DNA of 64,000 bases from Sepiola atlantica (GCA_963556195.1 OY744533.1:50502113-50566112); one strand, 5' to 3'. Positions 12,266 to 23,179 are shown, counted from the stretch's first letter. Made by a program: numbers and translations. The notes: generated from the letters alone by a model not told the origin.

Positions 12266-12744
12266 TCAACAATATCTCTCATTATAAAATCAAAGTAAAA
12301 AATATCTCAAATTCAGGCGACATTTTATTTAATTTTTCACTATGTAATTTCATAGTGAAATACCGGTAATATTATAAATATTCAACATTATCTTGGTTTA
12401 TCTATTAAAACCAAACCATGTGACTGAATCACTACTAAGACGAAGGTAAGGTACACCTAAAGTATCTTTAATGTATTCTATTATTCAATTATTTATCTTT
12501 GAAATGTGTAAATCATCGTTTCTGAGCTCAAACAAAGGTTAATCAACAACAAATTATAAAAAGTTGCGTTTAAATTATATGAACACAAAAAGTTATTCAT
12601 AAATTTTCTAATGTTCGTAATTCGTACTTACACGATCTGTTTGAATCATCCGTACTTTTGGATCGCATCAGTATGAAACAGCTGTTGTGAGATTATGTAG
12701 TTCGTGCAATTTCAAATTCGTAAACAGTTATGCTGTTCTTTCGT

Positions 12745-13140
12745 AGTTTCAGATTTTTCTCGAATAAATATTTTTTTATTATTGCATTCTAATACGATTA
12801 GAGTTGTAGCCGGGGCGTTAGCGAATTGACATAGTAATGTCCTGTTAGATAGAGGCCTTTAACCCTTCGTGCCCTCGCTGAAGATAGCTAGGAGTAATTG
12901 ACAGCTAAGGAGAATGGATCGATAGTTAAGTTAGAAAGTATTTTTAGATAAAATTGTTGTCGTCTCTTTTTTCATGTACGCATCTATTCCAGGGAAAGTA
13001 TACAAACAAAGTATCAATCTGGGCATGGCCACCGAGACTACATAAGGGCCTGACTATAAAACGTGACGTCATACAAGATATATCTAGCAGCCATCACAGC
13101 TATGGTAACAAATCAAAATTAACGAGTCCTATTTTTTAAG
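12745..13140. repeat. Paralogous blocks C and A, copy 2
   Basis: The first half (to about 12900) matches 3880-4030, and 12955-13140 matches 1025-1240. The two blocks are adjacent here but separated and in the other order relative to EGF exon 1, which fits a duplicated unit that ends and restarts between them. A 61-codon open frame (12954-13139) has no recognisable domain and is interrupted in the other copy. Confidence 0.5.
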
Positions 13141-13186
13141 TAGTAGAAAATATAAAAGAAAAAGGCAGAAACACGGTTCGATGTTA

Positions 13187-13523
13187 TTTACCTTCCTCCC
13201 ACAAAGTAAGATGTGACACAAGGTCGGGAAAGTGGGATTTGAATACCAGCGCCCGAGAAGATGAGCACTCTGGCCTACAAAAAATGCCTGGGCAGCCCCG
13301 TCGGTATTCCCCGGTAGGTGCGCTTCAGACAGTAAGCAATAAACTTACTCCTCCCCAGAGGGGAGGCAAAGCCTGGGAGGGTGGACCTCCTAGAACTGCA
13401 CAGGACAACCCCACAAACCGGTGGAATCAAGACCCGAAGGCCAAGACGACACCGGTCTATGGGGTGTAGTATCCATCGGAACAGATACTACACTGTGATC
13501 CCAGTCAAAAGACCAAGATTGAA
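13187..13523 (-). mobile_element. SINE-like element with U2 snRNA-like head, copy 1
   Basis: Read on the - strand, the element begins TCTTGGTCTTTTGACTGGGA then TCACAGTGTAGTATCTGTTC. This matches the start of U2 snRNA (CTCGGCCTTTTGGCTAAGAT, CAAGTGTAGTATCTGTTC). Next comes CGATGGATACTACACC, which pairs with the preceding GTGTAGTATC to form a 10-bp stem. The body has CTTCGGG, a GTTCTAGGAGGTCCACC box, a gene-unrelated GC-rich part, GGGCTGCCCAGGCATTTTTT and a tail ending CTTTGTGGGAGGAAGGTAAA. It shares this layout with copies at 22157, 22536 and 63360, plus a tail fragment at 48820. Confidence 0.75.
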
Positions 13524-13734
13524 CGTTACACAATGCTAGCCTTGCCTCTCCGGCGTTTCTCTGTAGTCTTGCATTTTTATTTTAGTTTCATTTTTATTTA
13601 TTTGTTTGTTTGTTTTTTTCCAAGTTATCAAATAAATCTATTTGTTGTAAAATTATAACTGAGTTTGCTAAGGTGATGCTGTTTTAATATCTATTTATAA
13701 CATTATTGTATGGGAATAGTTTCCAATGAACATA

Positions 13735-14290
13735 ATACTAATCTCGAACCAGAATTAAGTTTATAATTCTATATTTATTAAATAACGTGAACGATTTAAA
13801 TCTCAATATCTAAATGACTACATATTAATTAAACTGTCATTTATGAATATAGCGTTTTTTTAATGCGTGATAATAATCTCGAACCCCAATGTAGTTTATA
13901 AGTCTCCATTAATTCATGCGGATACTTTTTTAATGGTAATAACAATCTCGAACTGGAATTTTGTTTATAAATCACTATTTATTGAGTAAAGTATACGAAG
14001 TAAATCTAATCATAAAGAAATATTTAAACAACTGTATAATAATGAATATATAAAATTGTTTAGATTGTTTCCGCGTCATGATAATTTCAAACCAGATTGT
14101 ATTTATAAGTCTCTATTTATAAAGAAGATTGAATGAATTTTATCTTAAAATAAACATCTAAACAAGTGTATATTAATAACACCATGAATGATTAATATAG
14201 AGTTGTTTTTTTTGTTTTTTAGGGATAATAATAATCTCGAACTTGAATGTAGTTTACTACCGGTGGAATATGAAAATGTTTTAGTTATAT
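13735..14290. repeat. Tandem repeat beginning AATCTCGAACC
   Basis: About five diverged units of roughly 75-160 bp each start near TAATCTCGAACC.GAAT, followed by GTAGTTTATAA and TATTTAT. Starts are near 13740, 13873, 13945, 14080 (degraded) and 14230. Two more units lie at 1447 and 1600. It is non-coding. Confidence 0.65.
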
Positions 14291-14299
14291 AATAAGTAC

Positions 14300-15170
14300 C
14301 CGGTGATTTGAGGAGGAGTGAAATCTACTCCGCCTCCCTATATTTCTGACTAATAAACAATCAAATAGTGATCAGGACTAAATATTAAAACCAATTAAAT
14401 CGATTGAATATATAATTTTTGTATTTAGAAAAATTCAATGATTTGCCTAAATAACTAAAGAAATAGATCTTTTATCTCTCTTTTGTTATTACAGCTATTA
14501 CCGTCAATCAAATAGTGAAAACTTACTTTACTTTGTATATAGTATTATTTCTTTTTATAAAAGTAAGAATAATTAAAAATTAATATTATTAAAGTATATT
14601 TTTCTGCAAAATTAAAAACATCACGTCAGGATTCAAGGATTTTAAATAATAAATATTTCGTTCATTTGTATAAAAAGTTAAAGCCATTTGAAAATTTATC
14701 ATCAGATTTTTTTTTAATTTGCATATAATTATTATAACTAATAATTAATTTAATTGTGTATAAATTTTTTAGCATCTTCGATTTTTTATAGCAATGAGAG
14801 TCTCCACTAAACAGTCGACACATTAGCGTTCATGAAATAGGAAGTCTTTTATAACAGAAAATAGAGCATTGACAAAACTAATGTGCAAATATTGCAATAC
14901 AATTTGGCAGTGTCAACATTTTAAGAGTTTCCATGGAATAATTAAAAGTTTCAACTAAAAACTGGAAGAGTTCATAAAGATGTTGCAGATGCAGACAAGT
15001 TCATCTCAGTGATGTTTTGTTTTCTGTTAATACTTCTACAAAAATTAGATAAAAATGTAAAATGAGACGTGAATTAATAAAAAATAGCGATTGGTAGATT
15101 GTGACGCAAGCAAATATCACATACAGTCGATCAGACCGTAATTTTCTTTTTTACTTATATTTGTTGCAAG
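14300..15170. repeat. AT-rich intron with block B copy
   Basis: 14780-15030 is a copy of block B (GTGCAAATATTGCAATAC, CATTTTAAGAGTTTCCATGG, AAAACTGGAAGAGTTCATAA). The rest is AT-rich, and 15080-15130 carries the module phrase GCGATTGGTAGAT. I see no exon. Confidence 0.55.
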
Positions 15171-15175
15171 GTCCG

Positions 15176-15365
15176 GTTAGCGGGGTAATCGGTCTGAAAA
15201 CGGCTGTTTGATTCCTTCTGCTGGTGTTTTCTTCTTCTTCCTGTCCCGACGACTGATCCGCCTAGTCGGAGGTGGGATTCTCCTGACCCCCCCCCCCCGT
15301 TTACTGAATTCGTTTTTCAGTTGAAAACCTGCCGAACATATCTCTGAAAAGGTCATCACAGCCAA
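15176..15365. other. GC-rich insert of unknown type with a poly-C run
   Basis: The composition differs sharply from the surrounding AT-rich intron: CCGGTTAGCGGGGTAATCGG, CCCGACGACTGATCCGCC and a run of 12 C. An open frame runs on the - strand for about 60 codons without a recognisable domain. It may be a fragment of a mobile element. Confidence 0.3.
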
Positions 15366-15711
15366 AGAAACTGCTGAAATTTATTCTTGGTCGAATTTAT
15401 TGCAGTCAAAACTAGTTGGAAAATTAGTTGACAGTGTTTACATAAATCCCGACCACCTTTCGAATGTTGGTATTTCGGATTAGGGTGAGAAAGCGATATA
15501 GAAAGCTGAACTGTGTGGGTTATGGTAAAACAGAGAAAAACGACCAAAAGAGGAATGGAAATTTACCACGGTTGTTACTGACGCCCTCAGTGGAAAAGTA
15601 CACGGGTAAAGTTGTTCTTGTTTTTAGAGGCGTGGCTTTGAAAGAGATGTATGAGTTCGTAATGTTTGTAAACATTGATAGCGGTGAACGGATACCGCAA
15701 CATATTCATCG

Positions 15712-16015
15712 CAAACAAGGCACATTGTCACTGACACAGGGGCTACTATGAATTAGGGGCCAGATTTATAGGGGCATCATCAATAGGGAGTTGCACAGCG
15801 AGATTTTTGTTCACATTACATTTAAATTTCGGCATGTTGGTACAGTCGGGGAAACAGAGAGTCTGGAGGGAATTCCAAAAGCAAGCTATTAGAGTAGAAA
15901 GCTTTCCGGTATCTGGGCACATCTGCAGTGAAGCGGTTGGGATTTTTCTAATCAGTCACGGTATTGAGCGTGTACATTGTAGCAAGTTTTCGGAGCACAT
16001 TCTATTAAAATACTC
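15712..16015 (-). mobile_element. Non-LTR retrotransposon (family 1) 3' fragment
   Basis: The - strand reads WNSLQTLCFPDCTNM followed by KFKCNVN, matching the C-terminal NSLP..CFP.LTNMQTFK signature seen in + orientation at 660-740. The 3' untranslated part on the + strand (GGCACATTGTCACTGACACA) matches the reverse complement of 770-830. The fragment is short and has frame damage. Confidence 0.65.
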
Positions 16016-16321
16016 GTAAAACAAACAGTGTGTGACCAATAGTTTAGAGGCTTTTTGAACCCTGTCTAAGAGGGAGAGACTTATGGTTGGTGCACCAGCC
16101 TAGACGCCGCAACAATATTCCATTCATGGGCGAATGGTGACTTTGTAGCGATGTAGGGTGCTGACAAGTGTGATAAGTTTTCTAAACCGATAGACAGAGA
16201 CAACCTAGTCAACATTTTAAAAATACCCGTTCTTGTTCCCTGTTCATTCCAGTAGTTAGGCTTTGATTTTCAGAATTCTTTTTAAATATTAAGACATTTA
16301 TGTTTCATTCGTCTTATTCAG

Positions 16322-16429
16322 TTACTATTTGCTGGAATGGCGTCTGTCTACATGGCGGAACGTGTAAAGTATATGCAGGAGAATACAGATGTACTTGTCA
16401 ACCTGGTTACGCTGGAGAGAGATGTGAAA
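16322..16429 (+). CDS. EGF-like exon 3
   Basis: This 108-bp phase 1-1 exon has an acceptor ending CTTATTCAG at 16321 and donor GTGAGT at 16430. It encodes ICWNGVC, LHGGTC, KVYAGEYRC, TC, QPGYAGERCE. Six cysteines stand in the module's standard spacing, and the canonical GY.G..C ending is present. The intron after it carries the 63-bp minisatellite. Confidence 0.88.
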
Positions 16430-16439
16430 GTGAGTATTT

Positions 16440-17105
16440 TCTAAACCCCATTTAACTTATATGTATTCTAATTTATTGGAACATTGAATAATATAAGCCT
16501 ATGTCGTTGTATTGCTCATTGTTCTATTGTTATAAGTTTTGTTTTAATATTGTTTTATTGTTGTTATTTTTACACAGATTTGGGGGAGCAGATTCAAATT
16601 AAAATTACTTAAAAATGTGTTAAGGCAACCTAACAAAACAAAATTTCCCTTGGATTAAAAGTAAGAGTTATCGCCCTTGGATAAAAGAGTCGTCTGCCAA
16701 ACAGTGAAAAGTAAAAAGAACGGTCTCACAATCAAATAGCATCTCGCGTTCACCGGTTTTTCTACATTTTAAATTAATCAGTGTGTTTGTTAAATAAATC
16801 TGTTAACGGTTCTACTTCGTACTTCCTTCATTTTCTGAGTTGTAATTGAACCGAAACGTATAAACATCAAAACGTAACAAAATGTTCATCATTTTATCGT
16901 TTCTTACTGAAACGCTGAAAAGAAAAAAAAGGTTTTGATTAACGAAAATGTACTCCGTCCATTAAATTAGAGATGCAGCGGAACATACAATATTTGCTGG
17001 TACAAATAGAGGAAAAGTAAATCATGGCGTCTTATTAAAACCTTAACATTTACAAACTTCGTAAATATCGTCATTCAAAAATCTCGCCAAACTACAATTT
17101 TCATA
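16440..17105. other. Paralogous intron after EGF exon 3
   Basis: There is no exon. The usual module 3' flank is interrupted by about 200 bp (near 16640-16850) not seen after the other EGF exons. It then resumes with GAAAAGAAAAAAA, ACAATATTTGCTG and AAAACCTTAACATTTACAAA. The unmatched segment is unclassified. Confidence 0.45.
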
Positions 17106-18680
17106 AATATTTTGTTTAATTATTCTTCAATTGGACGGCGTTAATTAGTCATTTCAACCAACATCGAAAATATTTTGTTTAATTATTCTTCAATTGGACG
17201 GCGTTAATTAGTCATTTCAACCAACATCGAAAATATTTTGTTTAATTATTCTTCAATTGGACGGCGTTAATTAGTCATTTCAACCAACATCGAAAATATT
17301 TTGTTTAATTATTCTTCAATTGGACGGCGTTAATTAGTCATTTCAACCAACATCGAAAATATTTTGTTTAATTATTCTTCAATTGGACTGCGTTAATTAG
17401 TCATTTCAACCAACATCGAAAATATTTTGTTTAATTATTCTTCAATTGGACTGCGTTAATTAGTCATTTCAACCAACATCGAAAATATTTTGTTTAATTA
17501 TTCTTCAATTGGACTGCGTTAATTAGTCATTTCAACCAACATCGAAAATATTTTGTTTAATTATTCTTCAATTGGACGGCGTTAATTAGTCATTTCAACC
17601 AACATCGAAAATATTTTGTTTAATTATTCTTCAATTAGACTGCGTTAATTAGTCATTTCAACCAACATCGAAAATATTTTGTTTAATTATTCTTCAATTG
17701 GACGGCGTTAATTAGTCATTTCAACCAACATCGAAAATATTTTGTTTAATTATTCTTCAATTGAACTGCGTTAATTAGTCATTTCAACCAACATCGAAAA
17801 TATTTTGTTTAATTATTCTTCAATTGGACGGCGTTAATTAGTCATTTCAACCAACATCGAAAATATTTTGTTTAATTATTCTTCAATTGGACGGCGTTAA
17901 TTAGTCATTTCAACCAACATCGAAAATATTTTGTTTAATTATTCTTCAATTGGACGGCGTTAATTAGTCATTTCAACCAACATCGAAAATATTTTGTTTA
18001 ATTATTCTTCAATTGGACTGCGTTAATTAGTCATTTCAACCAACATCGAAAATATTTTGTTTAATTATTCTTCAATTGGACTGCGTTAATTAGTCATTTC
18101 AACCAACATCGAAAATATTTTGTTTAATTATTCTTCAATTGGACTGCGTTAATTAGTCATTTCAACCAACATCGAAAATATTTTGTTTAATTATTCTTCA
18201 ATTGGACGGCGTTAATTAGTCATTTCAACCAACATCGAAAATATTTTGTTTAATTATTCTTCAATTGGACTGCGTTAATTAGTCATTTCAACCAACATCG
18301 AAAATATTTTGTTTAATTATTCTTCAATTGGACGGCGTTAATTAGTCATTTCAACCAACATCGAAAATATTTTGTTTAATTATTCTTCAATTGGACTGCG
18401 TTAATTAGTCATTTCAACCAACATCGAAAATATTTTGTTTAATTATTCTTCAATTGGACTGCGTTAATTAGTCATTTCAACCAACATCGAAAATATTTTG
18501 TTTAATTATTCTTCAATTGGACTGCGTTAATTAGTCATTTCAACCAACATCGAAAATATTTTGTTTAATTATTCTTCAATTGGACGGCGTTAATTAGTCA
18601 TTTCAACCAACATCGAAAATATTTTGTTTAATTATTCTTCAATTGGACGGCGTTAATTAGTCATTTCAACCAACATCGAA
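17106..18680 (+). repeat. 63-bp minisatellite, 25 copies, with higher-order structure
   Basis: The unit starts AATATTTTGTTTAATTATTC, then TTCAATTGGACGGCGTTAAT, then TAGTCATTTCAACCAACATC and GAA, giving 63 bp. From the first start (17106) to the 26th partial start (18681) is 1575 bp, exactly 25 units, nearly identical. Units differ mainly at GGAC(G/T)GCG. The unit is an amplified piece of ordinary module intron: single diverged copies lie at 24685-24760 and 27650-27730. Confidence 0.95.
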
Positions 18681-18849
18681 AATATTTTTTTCACGTTTAA
18701 CTAAAACAAAAGATGATTTATAAGAGGACAGGAGAGTGGAATTTTTGATAAATGTGTATCAAGCGAGTAGACTATCATTTAATTGATGTTTTTGCTAAGC
18801 TCTCGTCCATAAATACTGTAGAGAATAATTGAATGTTTTTTTAACATAT

Positions 18850-19115
18850 TTCACCACAAACAAGGCAGGCCGTCACTTTAGACGTAAGGGGCTACTGAGA
18901 ATTAGGGTGTAGGTTTTGGGTGTCATCCTATGTTGCGAGCTGTGTTGCGAGATGTATGCTTACATTAGTTTTAAACCTCTGCATGTCGGTACAGTCGGGG
19001 AAACAGGGAGCAGGGAGGGAGCTCCAGATGTCGGCAGCACGAGTAAAAAAGCTATTGACTTTTACCGTTTTGCTTTCAAGTTTTATGACCCGGTTGATGT
19101 AAAAGTCAGTCACAT
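18850..19115 (-). mobile_element. Non-LTR retrotransposon (family 1) 3' fragment
   Basis: The - strand encodes FFTRAADIWSSLPAPC, then FPDCTDMQRFKTNVSIHL, the C-terminal end of the reverse transcriptase ORF of the same family as 1-840. The 3' UTR part at 18850-18960 matches 15712-15800. It is inserted in module intron, whose sequence resumes at about 19080. Confidence 0.75.
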
Positions 19116-19429
19116 TACTATTTTTATTTTTGAATAAGTACTATGTAAATGTTTACATTAAACTTGATGGCTAATTAATTGCTCAAATTAAAAATATATA
19201 TTTTTTCGCTGAAGCCTCATCCAAAATAATTGAATTGATTTTAAATTAGCATTTACCGTTTTGTTTTAAATTTTCATAACCTGTTCGAGGTGAAACTAAA
19301 AGAAAATGTTATTTTTGTTTTAGAATAAGTAACTGTACATGTTTACAGAAACACAAATGTCAAAATAACTGATCGAAATAAAATATATATTCATATAATT
19401 TCTACATCTGGGGTAAATTGTATTTCAGC

Positions 19430-19870
19430 TGTGTCAGGAGCGTCATGTTATGTGGCAGTGAATGCTGGGCCCTCGCTCAGTCCTCTCTCGCCCGTCAATA
19501 GTGCAATGAGAGATCCATGATCAGATGGATCTTCGATGTGATATCTGACCAAACCTAATACATCAGGTCAGAGGATTTGCTGAAAGCACAACACTTTCCC
19601 AGCGTAGAGGTTATCCTAAGGATGAATCGATTGTGCTGGTATGGTCATGCGGAACGTTCATCCTCCTGGATAAACCGTTGCAGAAGCATGTGTCCAAAAT
19701 CACAGGAAGGTTGGCCGGCCAAGGAAAACACGGAAGCAAGTGATTGAATAAGACCGCACAGAGTGGAATTTGGATACTGCTGACTCGCTGAACCGTGAGA
19801 AGTAGAGAGTGAACTTGCATAATATCAGAAAACGTCTGACTCCTGAACAAGGGAAAAGTTACGTTAAATG
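19430..19870 (+). mobile_element. Non-LTR retrotransposon (family 2) 3' end
   Basis: The frames read LCGSECWAL, then IRWIFDVIS, then ILRMNRLCWYGHAERSSSWI. This is the LRW.GH..R..D-type C-terminus of RTE/CR1-like ORFs, with stops and a frame change. A (GAA)n run follows directly, consistent with a short-repeat tail. It differs from family 1. Confidence 0.7.
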
Positions 19871-19873
19871 AAT

Positions 19874-19911
19874 AGAAGAAGAAGAAGAAGAAGAAGAAGA
19901 AGAAGAAGAAA
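19874..19911. repeat. (AAG)n microsatellite, tail of the retroelement
   Basis: About 12 GAA/AAG units follow the retrotransposon C-terminal fragment immediately. Confidence 0.9.
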
Positions 19912-20204
19912 ATTCTTGTAGATATATGAACATCAGACCAATTAATTGCAAATTTGAGCTACATCAGTTTAAAAATTATAACGAAACAACAGCCATCTGC
20001 TGCATGTTGCTGCCTTGCTTACGTGGATCTATTTCCCAAATCCTTGTAGGGGTTTGGAACATTTTTATTTTATGTACATTTTGCGCGAACGTTCTTGCTT
20101 TCTGTTCTTTCCGATATTTAGACTTTCCTTATTCATTGAAATATTGATTAAACTATATATTTTAAATATTACAGCAACACTTATGTTTCGTTCGTTTTAT
20201 TCAG

Positions 20205-20312
20205 ATTCTGATTGTAGAGTTATCCACTGTATAAATGGCGGCACGTGTAAACTACGAAAAGGTCGACACGAATGCTATTGTATGCCGGGTTACACTGGAC
20301 TCAAATGTGAAC
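20205..20312 (+). CDS. EGF-like exon 4
   Basis: This 108-bp phase 1-1 exon has acceptor TTTTATTCAG ending at 20204 and donor GTGAGT at 20313. It encodes DCRVIHC, INGGTC, KLRKGRHEC, YC, MPGYTGLKCE, with all six cysteines in standard spacing. The frame happens to stay open about 190 bases upstream of the acceptor. I still start the exon at TTCAG because the same boundary is conserved in every module, and the upstream frame is closed in module 7. Confidence 0.9.
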
Positions 20313-20984
20313 GTGAGTATTGTTTAAACTGCAAGTACATTATTTTACTCATATTTAATCGAATCCCTTGAAATGTTGAACAATATAAGAATACCCCGTT
20401 TTATTGCTTCTTGTTGTATTCTAGTATTGTTTTATTGTTGGTTTGTTTACGCACATCTGATGGAGCCGATAGCTGTAAGTTGAATACGTAATTAAAAATT
20501 TTCAAAAATGTTTTATAATTTTGTCTTTTCTTATTGAGAAAAAAATGTAATGAAAATGTACTGCGATCATTAAATTTGGACTCAAATGGCAAAACTTCCG
20601 ATATTTACTGCTACAAATCTGGAAAGTTCAATCATGATTTCTCATCTTATCGAAAACTTAACACTTTAAATCCTCGTAAATATCGCAATGTAAAGATTCT
20701 ACAAAACTATAATTTTCATAAACTATCAAATATATGCTCCGTCTATATTTGCCCGGCTGGGACGATAATATAAATGTAAAAGAACTACATGCAATACGTA
20801 GTTAAAGTTAAATAAATTGTTTTAGATTATTAAAAGAATTGCCAATGCTTATTGATAATGTTTACCCGTTCATTTATTTCTTTTTTTTTTATTGTCGCTT
20901 ATGTTTGAATTCATGTTTTGAAACATGATGTATATCATAAAGCTATAATTATTTTGTCACGGTAATGTTATAAGGTATATTTAT

Positions 20985-21250
20985 TAAAAAATGCAAATTC
21001 GTCAATTGGTAGAACCTCAAGCTTAAAGATCTCAAGGTTTCGATTTAGATTTTCGCTCATGGCATCCGCTTTATTTGTGTGAGTTTATCATTTACTATTA
21101 ATGCAATATTCTCCATTTTTAAAAGTAGTTAAGATCTCTGATATTTCGAAATGAGACAAATTCTGCAAGCTATGTATCACGTTTAAAAAAAACATTGTTA
21201 CTGACGGACGGACGGACGGACGGACAGAATCTCTATTTTTATCAGATAAA
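20985..21250 (-). repeat. Dispersed repeat with (ACGG)n core, Helitron/mini-me-like
   Basis: This stretch is nearly the reverse complement of 54160-54425. Shared words are GCGGATGCCATGA, AATATTGCATTAATAGTAAA, ATTTCGAAATATCAGAGATC and the GTCCGTCAGT run. The copy here contains five ACGG units. Known mini-me/pearl-type Helitron derivatives carry such GTCY or ACGG microsatellites, so a non-autonomous Helitron is a reasonable guess. The termini are not defined. Confidence 0.5.
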
Positions 21251-21629
21251 AAAATTACTGGTGAAGATTACATGATAACTTTATTGTGAGTATACGTTGA
21301 GGTTGATCAATTACAAAATTGATGAAAGAATCAAATTATAATTAAATACCTACTCTTTAAAAAGTAAAAAGAATTGTTAACTTGCTATATTAGCTTGTAT
21401 AATGTTCTCAATTCGATTGCAGACTTCTTCTCTCAAATACATAAACTGTTAGTCAATTCTCATAGTTGCCTTTTCAAATTCGAAACAAATCATAATTTTT
21501 AATTTGGATATTTTTCCAAGAAACTTATCGAAGCCCGCATCAAAATTGTGTTTAATTCAGGTGACATCAGCAAAAATCACGTATAGTCGACCCTCCTTTT
21601 GTATTATTCAAAACGCGACTTTTGAGTAA

Positions 21630-22156
21630 CATTTGAATGTCGATTATCGCTATGTCTTAAAAATAAATAAATAATTTTAATATAACGCATCGGTCACTTT
21701 TTTTGTGTTGCAGTAATATAAAAAAAAAGTATTATGACTTTATTATTATTAAGACTTTTTCTCATATTTTATGTTTGTTTTATAGACGAAAACGTATTTC
21801 TAATCACAGTTTCAATTTAGACGCTTTCCTTTCATTTTAACCATATTTCTTCTGGGGAAATTAAAAACAATATTTTATTTTACAGTAATATTAATTAATA
21901 AAATGTGATTGAAATTGCTTCTTAATCAATCAACTCACTACGTATTTTTTAAAATACAACTTGAAATATTTCTAAATAAATAAATATCGGTGGACACTGC
22001 ATTATTACTTTATTGTGGGTATGATTTGTGATTTATAAGTTTAGAAATTAATTTAAAAGTTAAGTTTTAATCAAATACCTACTCTCTTTAAATAAAATAA
22101 ATAGCGAGCTTACTACATTTGCTTGGATAATGTTTACTTGCCGATGGCAGTCTTCA
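21630..22156. other. AT-rich intron, 5' half of EGF module 5
   Basis: There is no exon. Segments match 4850-5260 and 32540-33060 in the same order. The U2-headed SINE pair interrupts it at 22157, and module sequence resumes at about 22842 (TATCTTTCGGAAAAG). Confidence 0.6.
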
Positions 22157-22535
22157 CCTTTCTTGGCCTTTTGGCCAGGATCAAAGTGTAGTATATGTTC
22201 CGATGGATACTACACCCCATAAACTGGTATTGTCTTTGCCTTCGGGGCTTGATTAACGCCGGTCTATGGGTTTGTCCTGTGCAGTTCTAGGAGGTCCACC
22301 CTCCCAGGCTTTGCCATCTCACCTTTTGAGAAGGGGTTAGTTTATTGCTAATCGCCTGGGGCGCTCCCAGGGAATTCCGATGGGGCTGCCCAGGCATTTT
22401 TTGTAGGACATGGCACTCTTCTTTCTCTAGGGTGATGGCTTTTTAAAACCCACCTTCCCGCCCTTGTGTCACATCTTACCGCTGTGAGAGGAAGATAAGT
22501 ACACATCTTACCGCTGTGGGAGGTAGATAAATAAA
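22157..22535 (+). mobile_element. SINE-like element with U2 snRNA-like head, copy 2
   Basis: The head is CTTTCTTGGCCTTTTGGCCA, then GGATCAAAGTGTAGTATATG and TTCCGATGGATACTACACCC. The first part parallels the 5' end of U2 snRNA, and the second folds back on the branch-site-recognition segment GTAGTA. The body follows with GTTCTAGGAGGTCCACCCTC, GGGCTGCCCAGGCATTTTTT and TTGTGTCACATCTTACCGCT. The tail GTGGGAGGTAGATAAATAAA is present twice (22482-22535). A second copy begins at once. Confidence 0.8.
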
Positions 22536-22841
22536 TGGCCTTTTGGCTAAGATGAACGTGTAGTATCTGTTCCGATGGATACTACACCCTATAGATCGGT
22601 ATGGCCTTCGGGGCTTGATGACGCCGGTCTGTGGGTTTGTTCTGTGTAGTTCTAGGAGGTCCACCCTCCCCGACTTTGCCTTCTCACCCTTTGAGAAGGG
22701 GTTAGTTTATTGCTAATCGCCCGAGGCGCTCATACAGGGGAATGTCGACGGGGCTGCCCAGGCATTTTTGAAGGTCATAAGTGCTCTTCCTCTAGGGTGC
22801 TGACTTATCAAATCCTTTCCGACCTGTGGGAGGTAGATAAA
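22536..22841 (+). mobile_element. SINE-like element with U2 snRNA-like head, copy 3 (tandem)
   Basis: The head starts at TGGCCTTTTGGCTAAGATGA, closer to real U2 than copy 2, then CGTGTAGTATCTGTTCCGAT and GGATACTACACC. The body and the tail GTGGGAGGTAGATAA match copy 2. The first dozen bases of the U2 head are missing. Together the two copies form a head-to-tail dimer in EGF intron. Confidence 0.78.
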
Positions 22842-23179
22842 TATTATCTTTATCTTTCGGAAAAGAAAATACGTGAAATGTTGGTCCATTCTTATAGTTG
22901 CATTGACATTTGAAACTTCTTTTTATTTATCATGGGTTTCCAAGAAAGGTGTTAATGTTTGTTTTTAATAAATACCCAATAATAAATACCGCAGCAAAAT
23001 TGTGTTTAAATAAGACGCAAATACAAAATGGTGGTTAATATTATACGTGGCGTCAGTAAAACATCACGTCTGGTCGACCAGGCCCTTTGCAAATCTAGAC
23101 GCCATCTTGAAGTTATTGTTTCCTGTTCGTTCCTGTATTTAGGTTTTATTTATTCATGGAAATATTGATTAAAGAATCT

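Noticed and set aside
12954..13139. Exon of an extra domain in block A
   Set aside because: The paralogous copy at 1025-1240 has a stop in the corresponding frame and the residues are not conserved.
13239..13469. 76-codon coding region
   Set aside because: It is the antisense of the U2-headed SINE; similar frames appear in other copies by the same cause.
17106..18680. CRISPR-like regular array
   Set aside because: Units are head-to-tail with no variable spacers, in a eukaryotic intron: a minisatellite.
20015..20371. 118-codon open frame running into EGF exon 4 as one exon with an upstream hydrophobic region
   Set aside because: The upstream part is AT-rich intron shared with other modules. 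In module 7 the same upstream frame has a stop, and every module conserves the TTCAG acceptor, so the exon starts at 20205.
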